The notes under the pieces are model-generated. The model saw only the letters and a list, made by a program, of their open reading frames with translations, did not search any database and had not been told where the DNA came from. This document shows, piece after piece, positions 39,775 through 47,255 of a stretch of DNA of 64,000 bases; the stretch's first letter is position 1, and each line of letters starts with the position of its first letter. The translations under genes were made by a program, and so were the position numbers. Source of the stretch: Alkalicoccus luteus (GTDB taxonomy: Bacteria; Bacillota; Bacilli; Bacillales; Salisediminibacteriaceae); assembly GCA_052061695.1 (NCBI GenBank), contig JBPZEY010000014.1, one strand, 5' to 3'.

Positions 39775-40746
39775 ATGGCTACGTTAAAACGAAACGATCC
39801 CTGCCCATGCGGCAGCGGAAAAAAATACAAAAAGTGCTGCTTAAAAAAGCTGGAAACAAAGTCTAAATTCGATATGGCAGATGTGCGCGCATTTAATGAA
39901 CTGCTTCCGAAGCTGTTTGACTACAGCAAGGCATTTGATGATCAAATTAAAACCGAGTACGACAAAAAAACTGCTGCGTTTGAATCATTGGCCGTACCGG
40001 ATGCCCGCGCCTTCTCCCAGCTCCTCTTTCACTGGATGCTGTTTAACTGGAAACTCAAGGATAAAACGATTCTGGAGCGGTTTGTCGATGAGCATCACGA
40101 CAGCTATACGCCCGCATTCCAGGAGTTCCTTGGGGCGTGGCAAAAGCTTGAGCCGAGCCTGTTTGAAGTCGTTCACGCAGACAGCGAATATATCGCGCTG
40201 AAAAACGTCTGGACGGATAAGTCGCAGACGATTCAAAAGACGCCTTCCTCGCAGACGATCGAAGGCGGTTCCTATGTGATCGGCTACCTTTATCCGACTC
40301 CCGACGGACCGGCTCTCGGCAGCGATGCTGTTGAACTCCCGTCGAAGCTTGCCGAAGCATTTCTGAATGAATGTACCCGGGTGGAGATAACCAAACAAAA
40401 GCATTTTACGAAGCAGTTTGATCAGCTGCTGCAGCTGCTTGGTGCTGTCTTGGAAACCGGACCCGTCTTCGATAAACAGGAGGCTTATGAAACGATCCTG
40501 TCTGAGCTGTCTGCTCGAAAGCGTGTCCGTGCAGCCTCTGCATCCATGCTGCGCCGCTTTCTTTATCAGAAAGCACCCCGCATTACGAAACCAGCAGCCT
40601 ATGCAGCCTCTCTGCACTATTGGGCTGCAAGAGAACTCCCGGATGAGGAGCCTCTTTCCCAGCAGGCCTGCGCGGAGCAGTATGGTGTCTCGAAAAGCAC
40701 AATCTCTGCAAAGGTCAAGCAGCTCACTGCCTTTGAGCAATCTTAA
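39775..40746 (+). CDS. SEC-C motif protein with C-terminal HTH-like segment
   Basis: A 323-residue protein. The N-terminus is a SEC-C zinc motif, DPCPCGSGKKYKKCC (C10, C12, C21, C22). The middle part is helical without a known domain. The last 40 residues contain ACAEQYGVSKSTISAKVKQL, which looks like a helix-turn-helix. SEC-C motifs mediate protein or nucleic-acid contacts in many proteins; no pathway can be assigned. ATG 39775 follows AGAGGTGG. Monocistronic. Confidence 0.85.
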   Translation: MATLKRNDPCPCGSGKKYKKCCLKKLETKSKFDMADVRAFNELLPKLFDYSKAFDDQIKTEYDKKTAAFESLAVPDARAFSQLLFHWMLFNWKLKDKTILERFVDEHHDSYTPAFQEFLGAWQKLEPSLFEVVHADSEYIALKNVWTDKSQTIQKTPSSQTIEGGSYVIGYLYPTPDGPALGSDAVELPSKLAEAFLNECTRVEITKQKHFTKQFDQLLQLLGAVLETGPVFDKQEAYETILSELSARKRVRAASASMLRRFLYQKAPRITKPAAYAASLHYWAARELPDEEPLSQQACAEQYGVSKSTISAKVKQLTAFEQS

Positions 40747-40775
40747 TGGAAAACGAAAAACCAGATTAAATCAAC

Positions 40776-40810
40776 AAAGCCGGCGATCTATTCCAGATCA
40801 CCGGCTTTTC
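40776..40810. terminator. Bidirectional terminator between SEC-C and deoR genes
   Basis: AAAGCCGGCGATC/GATCACCGGCTTT, 13-bp stem with one mismatch. Confidence 0.75.
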
Positions 40811-40866
40811 TCATGTCGCTTTTTAACATCGGCAGAGTACGTTTTTCTCTCATTCATCTACTCTTC

Positions 40867-41832
40867 TCAGGCACTTGTTTCCTGTTCCTGCTTCCAGTCA
40901 AGCAGCGCTTCCGCTGTGAAGAGGTCGGTAATCAGCACGTTGCAGTAGCCTCCCTGAAGCGAGCCGATAATAGCATCCAGCTTCTGAAGCCCGCCGGCTG
41001 CCAGCACAGCGTATTCCTTTTCCTTCAGTTCATCAAGTTCGATGCCGATCGTCCGGTTATTCAAATCTTCATCGCAGAGCTTCCCGTTAATATCAAACAT
41101 GCGTGAACAGATATCTCCGACCGCCTGTTTTTCCTTCAGCACCTTCATATCATCATCGGTCAGGTAATCGGCTTTATACAAGGCGGAATCCTCATAGCGC
41201 ATGCCCACCGTAAAGACAGCGATGTTCGCTTTTTTACCGAGATCGAGCACATGACGAATGTGCCGGTCGGAGACGATCGCCTGCTTCACTACCATATGGT
41301 CGACGATCGCTGGCAGCGGCAGAAAATACGGCGACGTATGAAACGCCCGTCCGAGATAGTGTATGATCTCGGAGGCGTACGTATTGGCTTCCGAATAGCT
41401 GACTCCGCCATTCAGCTGCGTCACAATCACATCGTGCACGCTTTTCTGCTGAAGCTGCCTGGCCACCTCATACATCGTCGAGCCCCACGTTGTTCCGATG
41501 ATGTCGTGGTCTTTAACGATCTGCTGCAAGTAAGAAGCCGTCTGTCTCCCGATTTCCTCTTTGATAATATGATCGTCGTGAACCGGGGCATCGACGACAA
41601 TACAGTTCTTCAGTCCGAAATGCTCCTCGATTACCGCTCCAATCTGCTGTAAATCCTGGTAGGGATCTACGATGCGGATTTGCACAATTCCCTTCTCTTT
41701 GGCTTCTCGAAGAAGTCTCGACACAGAAGGTCTGGAAATACCAAGCTCTTCCGCCACCGCTTGCTGACTGTAGTCCAGCTGATAATACATTTTCGCTGCT
41801 TTGACGACCCGTGATAATTTATCCTTTGTCAT
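40867..41832 (-). CDS. deoR: Deoxyribonucleoside regulator, SorC/DeoR family
   Basis: A 321-residue regulator of the SorC sugar-binding type. HTH at about 18-45 (QQAVAEELGISRPSVSRLLREA) and effector domain from 60 on with GTTWGSTMYEVARQL and DGxF-like sugar-phosphate site features. B. subtilis DeoR represses dra-nupC-pdp and is released by deoxyribose-5-phosphate. The deoC and nupC genes directly upstream confirm the assignment. ATG 41832 follows GGGGGAAGG; an earlier in-frame start at 41853 is poor. Own promoter region with palindrome at 41888-41904. Confidence 0.9.
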   Translation of the reverse strand: MTKDKLSRVVKAAKMYYQLDYSQQAVAEELGISRPSVSRLLREAKEKGIVQIRIVDPYQDLQQIGAVIEEHFGLKNCIVVDAPVHDDHIIKEEIGRQTASYLQQIVKDHDIIGTTWGSTMYEVARQLQQKSVHDVIVTQLNGGVSYSEANTYASEIIHYLGRAFHTSPYFLPLPAIVDHMVVKQAIVSDRHIRHVLDLGKKANIAVFTVGMRYEDSALYKADYLTDDDMKVLKEKQAVGDICSRMFDINGKLCDEDLNNRTIGIELDELKEKEYAVLAAGGLQKLDAIIGSLQGGYCNVLITDLFTAEALLDWKQEQETSA

Positions 41833-41887
41833 GGTCCTTCCCCCTGGAGCCAAACTAACGTTATTCCGTCTATGAACATTATTTCAC

Positions 41888-41904
41888 GCAATTTCGTAAA
41901 TTGC
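41888..41904. promoter_or_regulatory. Perfect palindrome upstream of deoR
   Basis: GCAATTT-CGT-AAATTGC, 56-72 bp before the deoR start; candidate autoregulatory operator. Confidence 0.5.
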
Positions 41905-41950
41905 AATCGCTTTCTCCGAGAATCAGTGTGTTTATTTTACGCAGCTTTAT

Positions 41951-41991
41951 CCATAAAGAAGGCCCCGGAATCTGCTTCACTCCGAGGCCTT
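41951..41991 (-). terminator. Terminator between deoC and deoR
   Basis: AAGGCCCCGGA/TCCGAGGCCTT, 11-bp stem with one mismatch; CTTCTTTAT follows on minus. It separates the nupC-deoC unit from deoR. Confidence 0.7.
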
Positions 41992-42003
41992 ACGTTCTAC
42001 TGA

Positions 42004-42678
42004 TTAATAATCGGATTCGCTCTGTTCCCCTTTTACAATCGCTACACCTGCGCTGGCGCCAATTCGTGTTGCGCCGGCCTCAATCATCGCTTTCGCGTCT
42101 TCAAGCGACCGGACTCCGCCAGATGCTTTTACGCCAGCCTGATCTCCGACCGCTCTGCGCATAAGTGCTACATCTTCTACGGTTGCGGAACCTGTCGAGA
42201 AGCCGGTGGACGTCTTTACAAAATCCAGTCCTGCCTTCACGGCAATCTTGCAGGCTGCCGTTTTCTCTTCATCTGTCAGCAGGCATGTTTCCAGAATAAC
42301 CTTCGTCAGCGCTTTTCCCTGCGCTGCTTCCTGAACGGCACGCATGTCCCGTTCTACGAGCTCAAGATTTCCCTGCTTAAGCGCTCCAATATTCAGGACC
42401 ATATCAATTTCATCTGCTCCGTTTTGAATCGCATTTTCTGTTTCGAAGGCTTTCACTTCCGGTGTATTAGCTCCGAGAGGAAAACCAACAACCGTGCACA
42501 CTTTTGCTTCAGCGTTCTTTAGCAGTTCCGCTGCCTTTTCAACCCATACAGGCTGAACGCAGACGGATGCAAAGCGGTATTCATCTGCCTCCTGGCAGAG
42601 CTTAACGATTTGTTCTTCAACTGTTTCCGGCTTTAATAGCGTGTGGTCGATCATGGATGCAACTGACTGTGTCATCAT
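42004..42678 (-). CDS. deoC: Deoxyribose-phosphate aldolase
   Basis: A 224-residue class I aldolase that splits 2-deoxyribose-5-phosphate into glyceraldehyde-3-phosphate and acetaldehyde. Schiff-base K155 is in DFVKTSTGFSTG, and the proton-relay Lys is in GVKASGG; VVGFPLGANTPEVKAFE and DEIDMVLNIGAL are also conserved. It lies 25 bp behind nupC and is co-transcribed with it. ATG 42678 follows AAAAGGGG. Confidence 0.97.
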   Translation of the reverse strand: MMTQSVASMIDHTLLKPETVEEQIVKLCQEADEYRFASVCVQPVWVEKAAELLKNAEAKVCTVVGFPLGANTPEVKAFETENAIQNGADEIDMVLNIGALKQGNLELVERDMRAVQEAAQGKALTKVILETCLLTDEEKTAACKIAVKAGLDFVKTSTGFSTGSATVEDVALMRRAVGDQAGVKASGGVRSLEDAKAMIEAGATRIGASAGVAIVKGEQSESDY

Positions 42679-42703
42679 ACATTACCCCTTTTATCGTCAA
42701 ATT

Positions 42704-43954
42704 TTAAAAGAACATGCCTGCAATAGATGCATTCAAGAGAGAGGCGAGCATACCTGCAAAAATGGCTTTGACACCGAGCTGGGCAATATCTCCGCGCCGG
42801 CTTGGAGCAAGCTTCCCAAGTCCGCCGAGCAGGATCCCCAGTGACGATACGTTTGCGAAACCGCAAAGCGCAAAGCTGATAACGAGAACCGTTTTCGGAT
42901 CAAGGTTCTCGATTTCCGGTGCAAACGAAGCGTAGGCTACAAATTCGTTCAGAACGAGCTTCTGTCCGATGTAGTTTCCGGCCTGAAATGCTTCAGCCCA
43001 CGGCACTCCAATCGCAAAGGCGAGCGGTGCGAAAATGACGCCAAAGATATTTTCAAGCGTTAATCCTTCCAGCTGAAATGTCGTAAAGAAATCGAGAACC
43101 CAGTTAATACCGGTCTGAACAACGCCGAGACCTCCGTTGACAAGAGCAACAAGAGCGATAAACGCCAGCAGCATCGCTGCGATGTTCAGTGCAAGCTGAA
43201 GACCGGTGCTTGCCCCTCTCGCTGCGGCATCGATGACATTATAGGACTCTTTATCATCTTCCATATCGATTTCCTGCTTATCTGACGCTTTCTCCGGCTC
43301 TGTCTCCGGCATAATAATTTTAGCCAGAACGAGTCCAGAAGGTGCCGCCATAAAGCTTGCTGCGAGCAGGTATTCGAGTGGTACCCCAAGCTGGGAATAC
43401 CCGATCAGCACAGAACCGGCTACAGATGCGAGTCCACCGGTCATGACAGCAAAAAGCTCGGAGCGTGTCATCTGCGGCAGGAACGGTTTGACCACGAGCG
43501 GTGCTTCCGTCTGGCCGACAAAGATGTTAGCAGAAGCAGACAGCGATTCTGTCCGGCTTGTTCCTAAAAGCCATGCGAGGGCACCGCCGATAATCTTGAT
43601 AACAAACTGCATGATTCCCAGGTAGTAAAGGATGGAAATCAGTGAAGAAAAGAAAATAATGATCGTAAGTACTTCAAACGCAAAAATCATGCCGACGCCT
43701 TCAGCTTCAAATAATCCGCCGAAGAGAAAGTCGATCCCTTCTCCCGTGAAGCCGACGATCGCGTTGACTACTTCCGTGAAGGCAAACAGCGCTTGCTGGC
43801 CCACCGTGGAATAAAGCACAATAAATGCAAATAAAATCTGGATGGCTAAACCGCCGAATATCGTCCGTGGATTAATCGCTTTCCGGTTGGATGACAGCAG
43901 CAGTGCAATACTGAGCACTGTTACAATTCCGGCAATTCCCCACAAAATGTTCAT
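42704..43954 (-). CDS. nupC: Concentrative nucleoside transporter (CNT family)
   Basis: A 416-residue inner-membrane symporter. The CNT core is seen in FVGQTEAPLVVKPFLPQMTRSELFAVMTGGLASVAGSV and in FANVSSLGILLGGLGKLAPSRR near the end. It takes up pyrimidine or purine (deoxy)nucleosides with H+ or Na+; given the habitat Na+ coupling is possible. It supplies the DeoC pathway. ATG 43954 follows GGGGGATTC; the longer frame to 44020 overlaps the promoter and is rejected. A cre box and a good promoter precede it. Confidence 0.94.
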   Translation of the reverse strand: MNILWGIAGIVTVLSIALLLSSNRKAINPRTIFGGLAIQILFAFIVLYSTVGQQALFAFTEVVNAIVGFTGEGIDFLFGGLFEAEGVGMIFAFEVLTIIIFFSSLISILYYLGIMQFVIKIIGGALAWLLGTSRTESLSASANIFVGQTEAPLVVKPFLPQMTRSELFAVMTGGLASVAGSVLIGYSQLGVPLEYLLAASFMAAPSGLVLAKIIMPETEPEKASDKQEIDMEDDKESYNVIDAAARGASTGLQLALNIAAMLLAFIALVALVNGGLGVVQTGINWVLDFFTTFQLEGLTLENIFGVIFAPLAFAIGVPWAEAFQAGNYIGQKLVLNEFVAYASFAPEIENLDPKTVLVISFALCGFANVSSLGILLGGLGKLAPSRRGDIAQLGVKAIFAGMLASLLNASIAGMFF

Positions 43955-43971
43955 CTGTGAATCCCCCGTTA

Positions 43972-43985
43972 TGTTAGCGTTTTCT
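43972..43985 (-). promoter_or_regulatory. cre site (CcpA box) of nupC-deoC
   Basis: On minus AGAAAACGCTAACA matches the consensus TGWAANCGNTNWCA at 13 of 14 positions. It lies just after the transcription start, a repressing position. Confidence 0.8.
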
Positions 43986-43997
43986 TCTGACTTTGCC

Positions 43998-44027
43998 ACT
44001 ATACCACTAATTTTGAACATATGTAAA
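43998..44027 (-). promoter_or_regulatory. nupC-deoC promoter
   Basis: TTTACA (44022-44027), 18-base spacer, TATAGT (43998-44003) on minus. TTTTGAACATA in the spacer resembles part of the DeoR operator of B. subtilis. Confidence 0.75.
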
Positions 44028-44178
44028 TATTACTTTAATCACAAGTTCATTTTTGCTGATCGTGATGTACCCAACCGATCGCCCTTTTTTCTGCCTGTTG
44101 TTTACATATGGCGCATACAGGGAATAAGAACAGCAGTCCGTATTCAATCATCAGATGCAGCAGAGGAGGGTTGACTAG

Positions 44179-44526
44179 ATGCCGCTTTCGAAGGAGCAGG
44201 AAAAACGAAAAGTCCCGTCCAAAACCCGCGGGGATGAGAAGCGCCAGGAAGAGAATCAGCGGTTTGAACAGCTGCTGGACAAGCTGGAGGATATTACGAC
44301 GAATGGCCGGTTGAAGGATATGGCGTATCACTTCACTAATACGAGAGAAGTTATCAAAACGAACCTGATTGCAGGTGTAGCACGGGGCGTCGGCCTTACC
44401 GTCGGTACCGCGATCTTTATCGGTTTACTGATTTTAATTTTATCTCAGCTCGTTTCAGCTCCGCTTGTCGGCGAATATATTGCAAACCTGCTTGATATTG
44501 TCGAAGCAAATCGGGATAATGAATAG
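44179..44526 (+). CDS. DUF5665 family membrane protein
   Basis: A 115-residue protein: a charged cytoplasmic N-terminus (residues 1-60, with LEDITTNGRLKDMAYHFTNTREV), a single long hydrophobic segment at about 72-95 after a Gly-rich turn (GVARGVGLTVGTAIF), and a short tail. The pattern is that of DUF5665, of unknown function. ATG 44179 follows GAGGAGGGTTG. It is 36 bp before a DUF948 gene, with which it likely forms an operon. Confidence 0.82.
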   Translation: MPLSKEQEKRKVPSKTRGDEKRQEENQRFEQLLDKLEDITTNGRLKDMAYHFTNTREVIKTNLIAGVARGVGLTVGTAIFIGLLILILSQLVSAPLVGEYIANLLDIVEANRDNE

Positions 44527-44562
44527 TAAGAAGTTCAAATTTTTTGAAATGAGGTGCTACAT

Positions 44563-45015
44563 ATGGATTGGTTAGGCATTGGAGTTCTTGTATTAGCAAT
44601 TGCATTTTTTGTCGCCGTACTGTTCCTGCGTCCGGTGCTCAACAATCTGGCCGCCACGCTATCAAACACGGCCGATACGGTGTCAACGCTGAATAAAAGT
44701 CTCGGGGAAATTACGAGTGAGACAACGCTGATTCTTTATAACACGAACGAAACACTCGTGGATGTTAACGAAAAAATCGGCAAGCTGAATCCGCTGTTTG
44801 ATATCATTCACGACACCGGCGAAGCTGCTCATCACCTGACAGGCACGCTCGCAAGCTATACGTCCGTAAAGCACGACCGTGCAACAGCCGGCATTAACTA
44901 CATTGATAAAAAGCACCTTGAAGGTATTCTTCGCGGCGCTGCGTTCGTGTATTACCTGCGCCAGATTAAGAAAGAATCGAACAAAGTAGCGGAAGACGTC
45001 ACATCAGCTTCCTGA
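44563..45015 (+). CDS. DUF948 domain protein
   Basis: A 150-residue protein with one N-terminal membrane helix (about 4-24, LGIGVLVLAIAFFVAVLFL) and a long cytoplasmic or extracytoplasmic helical region (NNLAATLSNTADTVSTLNKSLGEI) typical of DUF948, as in B. subtilis YtxG. Such proteins are often general-stress induced; the molecular role is unknown. ATG 44563 follows GAGGTG. Confidence 0.84.
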   Translation: MDWLGIGVLVLAIAFFVAVLFLRPVLNNLAATLSNTADTVSTLNKSLGEITSETTLILYNTNETLVDVNEKIGKLNPLFDIIHDTGEAAHHLTGTLASYTSVKHDRATAGINYIDKKHLEGILRGAAFVYYLRQIKKESNKVAEDVTSAS

Positions 45016-45030
45016 TCGAACTGACCCTAC

Positions 45031-45070
45031 AGAGCGGCCCGGTGAAACTGCCGGACCGCTCTTTATTTTT
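45031..45070 (+). terminator. Intrinsic terminator
   Basis: AGAGCGGCCCGG/CCGGACCGCTCT with a following TTATTTTT. Confidence 0.85.
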
Positions 45071-45077
45071 GGTTGCT

Positions 45078-45114
45078 CAAAAAAGCTGTCGCAGGCCAAT
45101 AGGACTGGACAGCT
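45078..45114 (-). terminator. Intrinsic terminator of dgkB
   Basis: AGCTGTC/GACAGCT (45084-45090 with 45108-45114), followed by six T residues on minus. Confidence 0.75.
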
Positions 45115-45120
45115 CTTTCG

Positions 45121-46059
45121 CTATTCTAATTCCGCCTGCGCGTCATCATCTGCTTTCAGACACGTGTGTATTCTGTCCGGCACCATCATCGTCACATGCC
45201 GGTACAAGTTGGTAAACCGCTCCTGCAATGCTCCCCCATGCTCACCGTCCAGGTTCAGCTCCAGTTTATCTTCAGAGATGATTTCGATGTCCCCGGCCTG
45301 TACGTAGAGAACACGATCGTCCTTCAAATGCTCGCCGCGCATGGCAGCCCCTGTGAGGCGGACGACATCCGCCAGGTTCGTCTTCTTGACGATGATTAAA
45401 TCGAACTTGCCATCGTCCAGATACGCCTGCGGTGCAAGCTTCTCAAATCCCCCGACGGAGTTCGTGTTGGAGACGAGAAAGAGCATAATTTCCCCTTCAA
45501 AGGTCTCTCCATCATAGTGAATCGTCACCTGCGTCGGTTTAATTCTCGGCAGCTTCTCAAATCCTTTTACGTAGTACGCCATCTGCCCCATCATCGTTTT
45601 CAGGCGGCTTGGCACTTCATATGTAAGCTCGGTTAGGGTACCTGCCCCCGCAATGTTAATAAAATATTTTTCGCCGACGCGGCCGACGTCAATCGCACGC
45701 TCTTTCCCCGATACAAGCGTCTCACAGGCTTCCTCTATGTTTTTTGGAATATGAAGCGCCCGTGCAAAATCGTTCGTAGTGCCGCCCGGAAGCAGCCCCA
45801 GCTTTGGCCGGTAGTCTTTTTCGGCGATCCCGTTAACGACCTCATGAATGGTTCCGTCGCCGCCTGCTGCAATCACAAAATCAAATTCCCGTTCACACGC
45901 AAGCGCAGCAGCTCGGCGGGCGCACCCTTCGCCGGTTGTTGCGTGGGCGGATGCTTCGTATCCTGCTTTTTCCAATGTTTCTAAAATAAACGGCAGATGA
46001 CGCTTTACTTGTTCCCTGCCGGAAGTAGGATTATAAATCAGCCTGGCTCGTTTCGTCAT
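45121..46059 (-). CDS. dgkB: Diacylglycerol kinase
   Basis: A 312-residue soluble lipid kinase, a little longer than B. subtilis DgkB (303). The nucleotide site is AAGGDGTIHEVVNG (about 66-79) and GLLPGGTTNDFARAL follows (about 90-104). It returns diacylglycerol released by lipoteichoic acid synthesis to phosphatidic acid at the membrane surface. ATG 46059 follows GGGGGACGG; the in-frame start at 46077 overlaps this site. In B. subtilis it lies with gatCAB and rlmCD, a neighbourhood partly kept here. Confidence 0.92.
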   Translation of the reverse strand: MTKRARLIYNPTSGREQVKRHLPFILETLEKAGYEASAHATTGEGCARRAAALACEREFDFVIAAGGDGTIHEVVNGIAEKDYRPKLGLLPGGTTNDFARALHIPKNIEEACETLVSGKERAIDVGRVGEKYFINIAGAGTLTELTYEVPSRLKTMMGQMAYYVKGFEKLPRIKPTQVTIHYDGETFEGEIMLFLVSNTNSVGGFEKLAPQAYLDDGKFDLIIVKKTNLADVVRLTGAAMRGEHLKDDRVLYVQAGDIEIISEDKLELNLDGEHGGALQERFTNLYRHVTMMVPDRIHTCLKADDDAQAELE

Positions 46060-46125
46060 GGTACCGTCCCCCGTCATCCCCAGTTTTCCAAGTCAGTATA
46101 CCATAATATGGACGCTTGAAGCATA

Positions 46126-46294
46126 CAAAAAGCAGGCCTTTGTCAACAGCATCGTTTTTGACAAAGGCCTGCTCATGTTCGTATGTCGCTATTCATCCTG
46201 TTTTGCAATCCCTCCTTCGCGTAAAAAATCCTTGCTGTGGCTGGATCGATCGCAAAACCCCTTTCCTATGGATATCACAGCTTCTTGCTGTGTA
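46126..46294 (-). ncRNA. Candidate small RNA upstream of dgkB
   Basis: A complete promoter on minus (TTTACA 46324-46329, 17-base spacer, TAAAAT 46301-46306) is followed after about 170 nt by a strong intrinsic terminator, a 15-bp perfect stem AGCAGGCCTTTGTCA/TGACAAAGGCCTGCT (46131-46145 with 46159-46173) and a T-run. No ORF with a credible start fills the interval, though AAGGAGGG at 46212-46219 could serve a very short peptide. The 5' part folds as CACAGC/GCTGTG. It matches no RNA family I know. Confidence 0.5.
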
Positions 46295-46300
46295 GAGCTC

Positions 46301-46329
46301 ATTTTATACGATAAACTTTTTATTGTAAA
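46301..46329 (-). promoter_or_regulatory. Promoter of the candidate small RNA
   Basis: TTTACA and TAAAAT with 17 bases between, on minus. Confidence 0.6.
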
Positions 46330-46419
46330 TATTCAGAATTATTAATTTAATAGGTAAAATCGCTTTATCTCTCATATATACTACTGCATGCTTTTAATTT
46401 CTCTCTTTTTCGTTTTCGT

Positions 46420-46545
46420 ATTACCCTGACTTACCGGGTTAAAGCGGATATACCCGACTTGCCTGCCGAGACATACACAGGCTAAGGCGTTCTTGGCTTT
46501 GACCCTCACAGACCCGTTGCCATTATGAGCAGCATCATGTTCGTG
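46420..46545. other. Unusual GC-rich element in a gene-free region
   Basis: A block of balanced composition within AT-rich flanks. The minus strand has an open frame (HDAAHNGNGSVRVKAKNALA onwards, to a stop near 46385) and the plus strand another (TCLPRHTQAKAFLALTLTDP), neither with start and ribosome binding site. Short inverted words ACCC/GGGT and CGGGT/ACCCG occur near 46424-46456. Possibly a conserved repeat or RNA; I cannot name it. Confidence 0.4.
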
Positions 46546-46649
46546 CGTCGTTCCGTGCTTTCATTTACTCGCAGGTTCCATCGTAAGGAGGTTGGGCACC
46601 GTCTCAAATCCTGTTCTGTGATACCATAAACGAAAGAAGGTGAAACGAT

Positions 46650-47216
46650 ATGCGATTAATTGTAGTGATGCTTCTCCTGGCAGCGCTCGCTGCTTTGTCA
46701 GCGGTAGACTGGAAGACGGTGGAACTTCCGGGCAGTACCGAAGAACAGAGAGATCCGCTCGTTTCCGCGGAAGCTGTCGTGTCGGAAAACCAGCTTCACC
46801 CGCTCGTGGAAGAGGCGAAAGAGGAATTGCTGCGGCGGGCGGAGGAACAGAACATCCGCCTCGTTATTACAGAAGGGTACCGCTCCCCCGACCGCCAGGA
46901 TGAGCTGTATGCGAGAGGCCGGTCTGCCGACGGGGATATCGTCACCAACGCAGCCGCCTGGGAGTCGTATCATAACTACGGCCTTGCCATTGACTATGCA
47001 CTCGAAACCGATGATGGACTTGTTTGGGACATCGAAACCGACTTTAACGGAAGCGGCGAACCAGACTGGCTCGAAGTGGCCGCTATCGCCAAAGATATCG
47101 GTTTTGAATGGGGCGGTGACTGGGATGGCTTCTCCGATTACCCGCATCTGCAAATGACATTTGGCCTGTCCATCAACGAACTTCAGCGGGCTAGGGAAAC
47201 TAACTCCGATGAGTAA
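46650..47216 (+). CDS. M15 family peptidoglycan peptidase, CwlK/VanY-like
   Basis: A 188-residue exported enzyme: hydrophobic signal segment 2-18, then an M15 domain with zinc ligands H108 (SYHNYGLAIDYAL), D115 and H166 (YPHLQM), and ITEGYRSPDRQDELYARGR as the substrate-loop signature. It cleaves peptide bonds in peptidoglycan stems, as L-Ala-D-Glu or D-Ala-D-Ala peptidase; the GGDWDGFSDYPH form is closest to CwlK-type endopeptidases. ATG 46650 follows GAAGGTGA. Single-gene unit. Confidence 0.9.
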   Translation: MRLIVVMLLLAALAALSAVDWKTVELPGSTEEQRDPLVSAEAVVSENQLHPLVEEAKEELLRRAEEQNIRLVITEGYRSPDRQDELYARGRSADGDIVTNAAAWESYHNYGLAIDYALETDDGLVWDIETDFNGSGEPDWLEVAAIAKDIGFEWGGDWDGFSDYPHLQMTFGLSINELQRARETNSDE

Positions 47217-47255
47217 AGCGCCGCCCCTTCAGCAAAAGGTGCGGCGCTCTTTTCT
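47217..47255 (+). terminator. Intrinsic terminator
   Basis: AGCGCCGC/GCGGCGCT (47217-47224 with 47241-47248) and CTTTTCT. Confidence 0.75.

Noticed and set aside
46190..46303. 37-codon minus ORF inside the candidate small RNA
   Set aside because: Its ATG overlaps the minus-10 element and there is no ribosome binding site.
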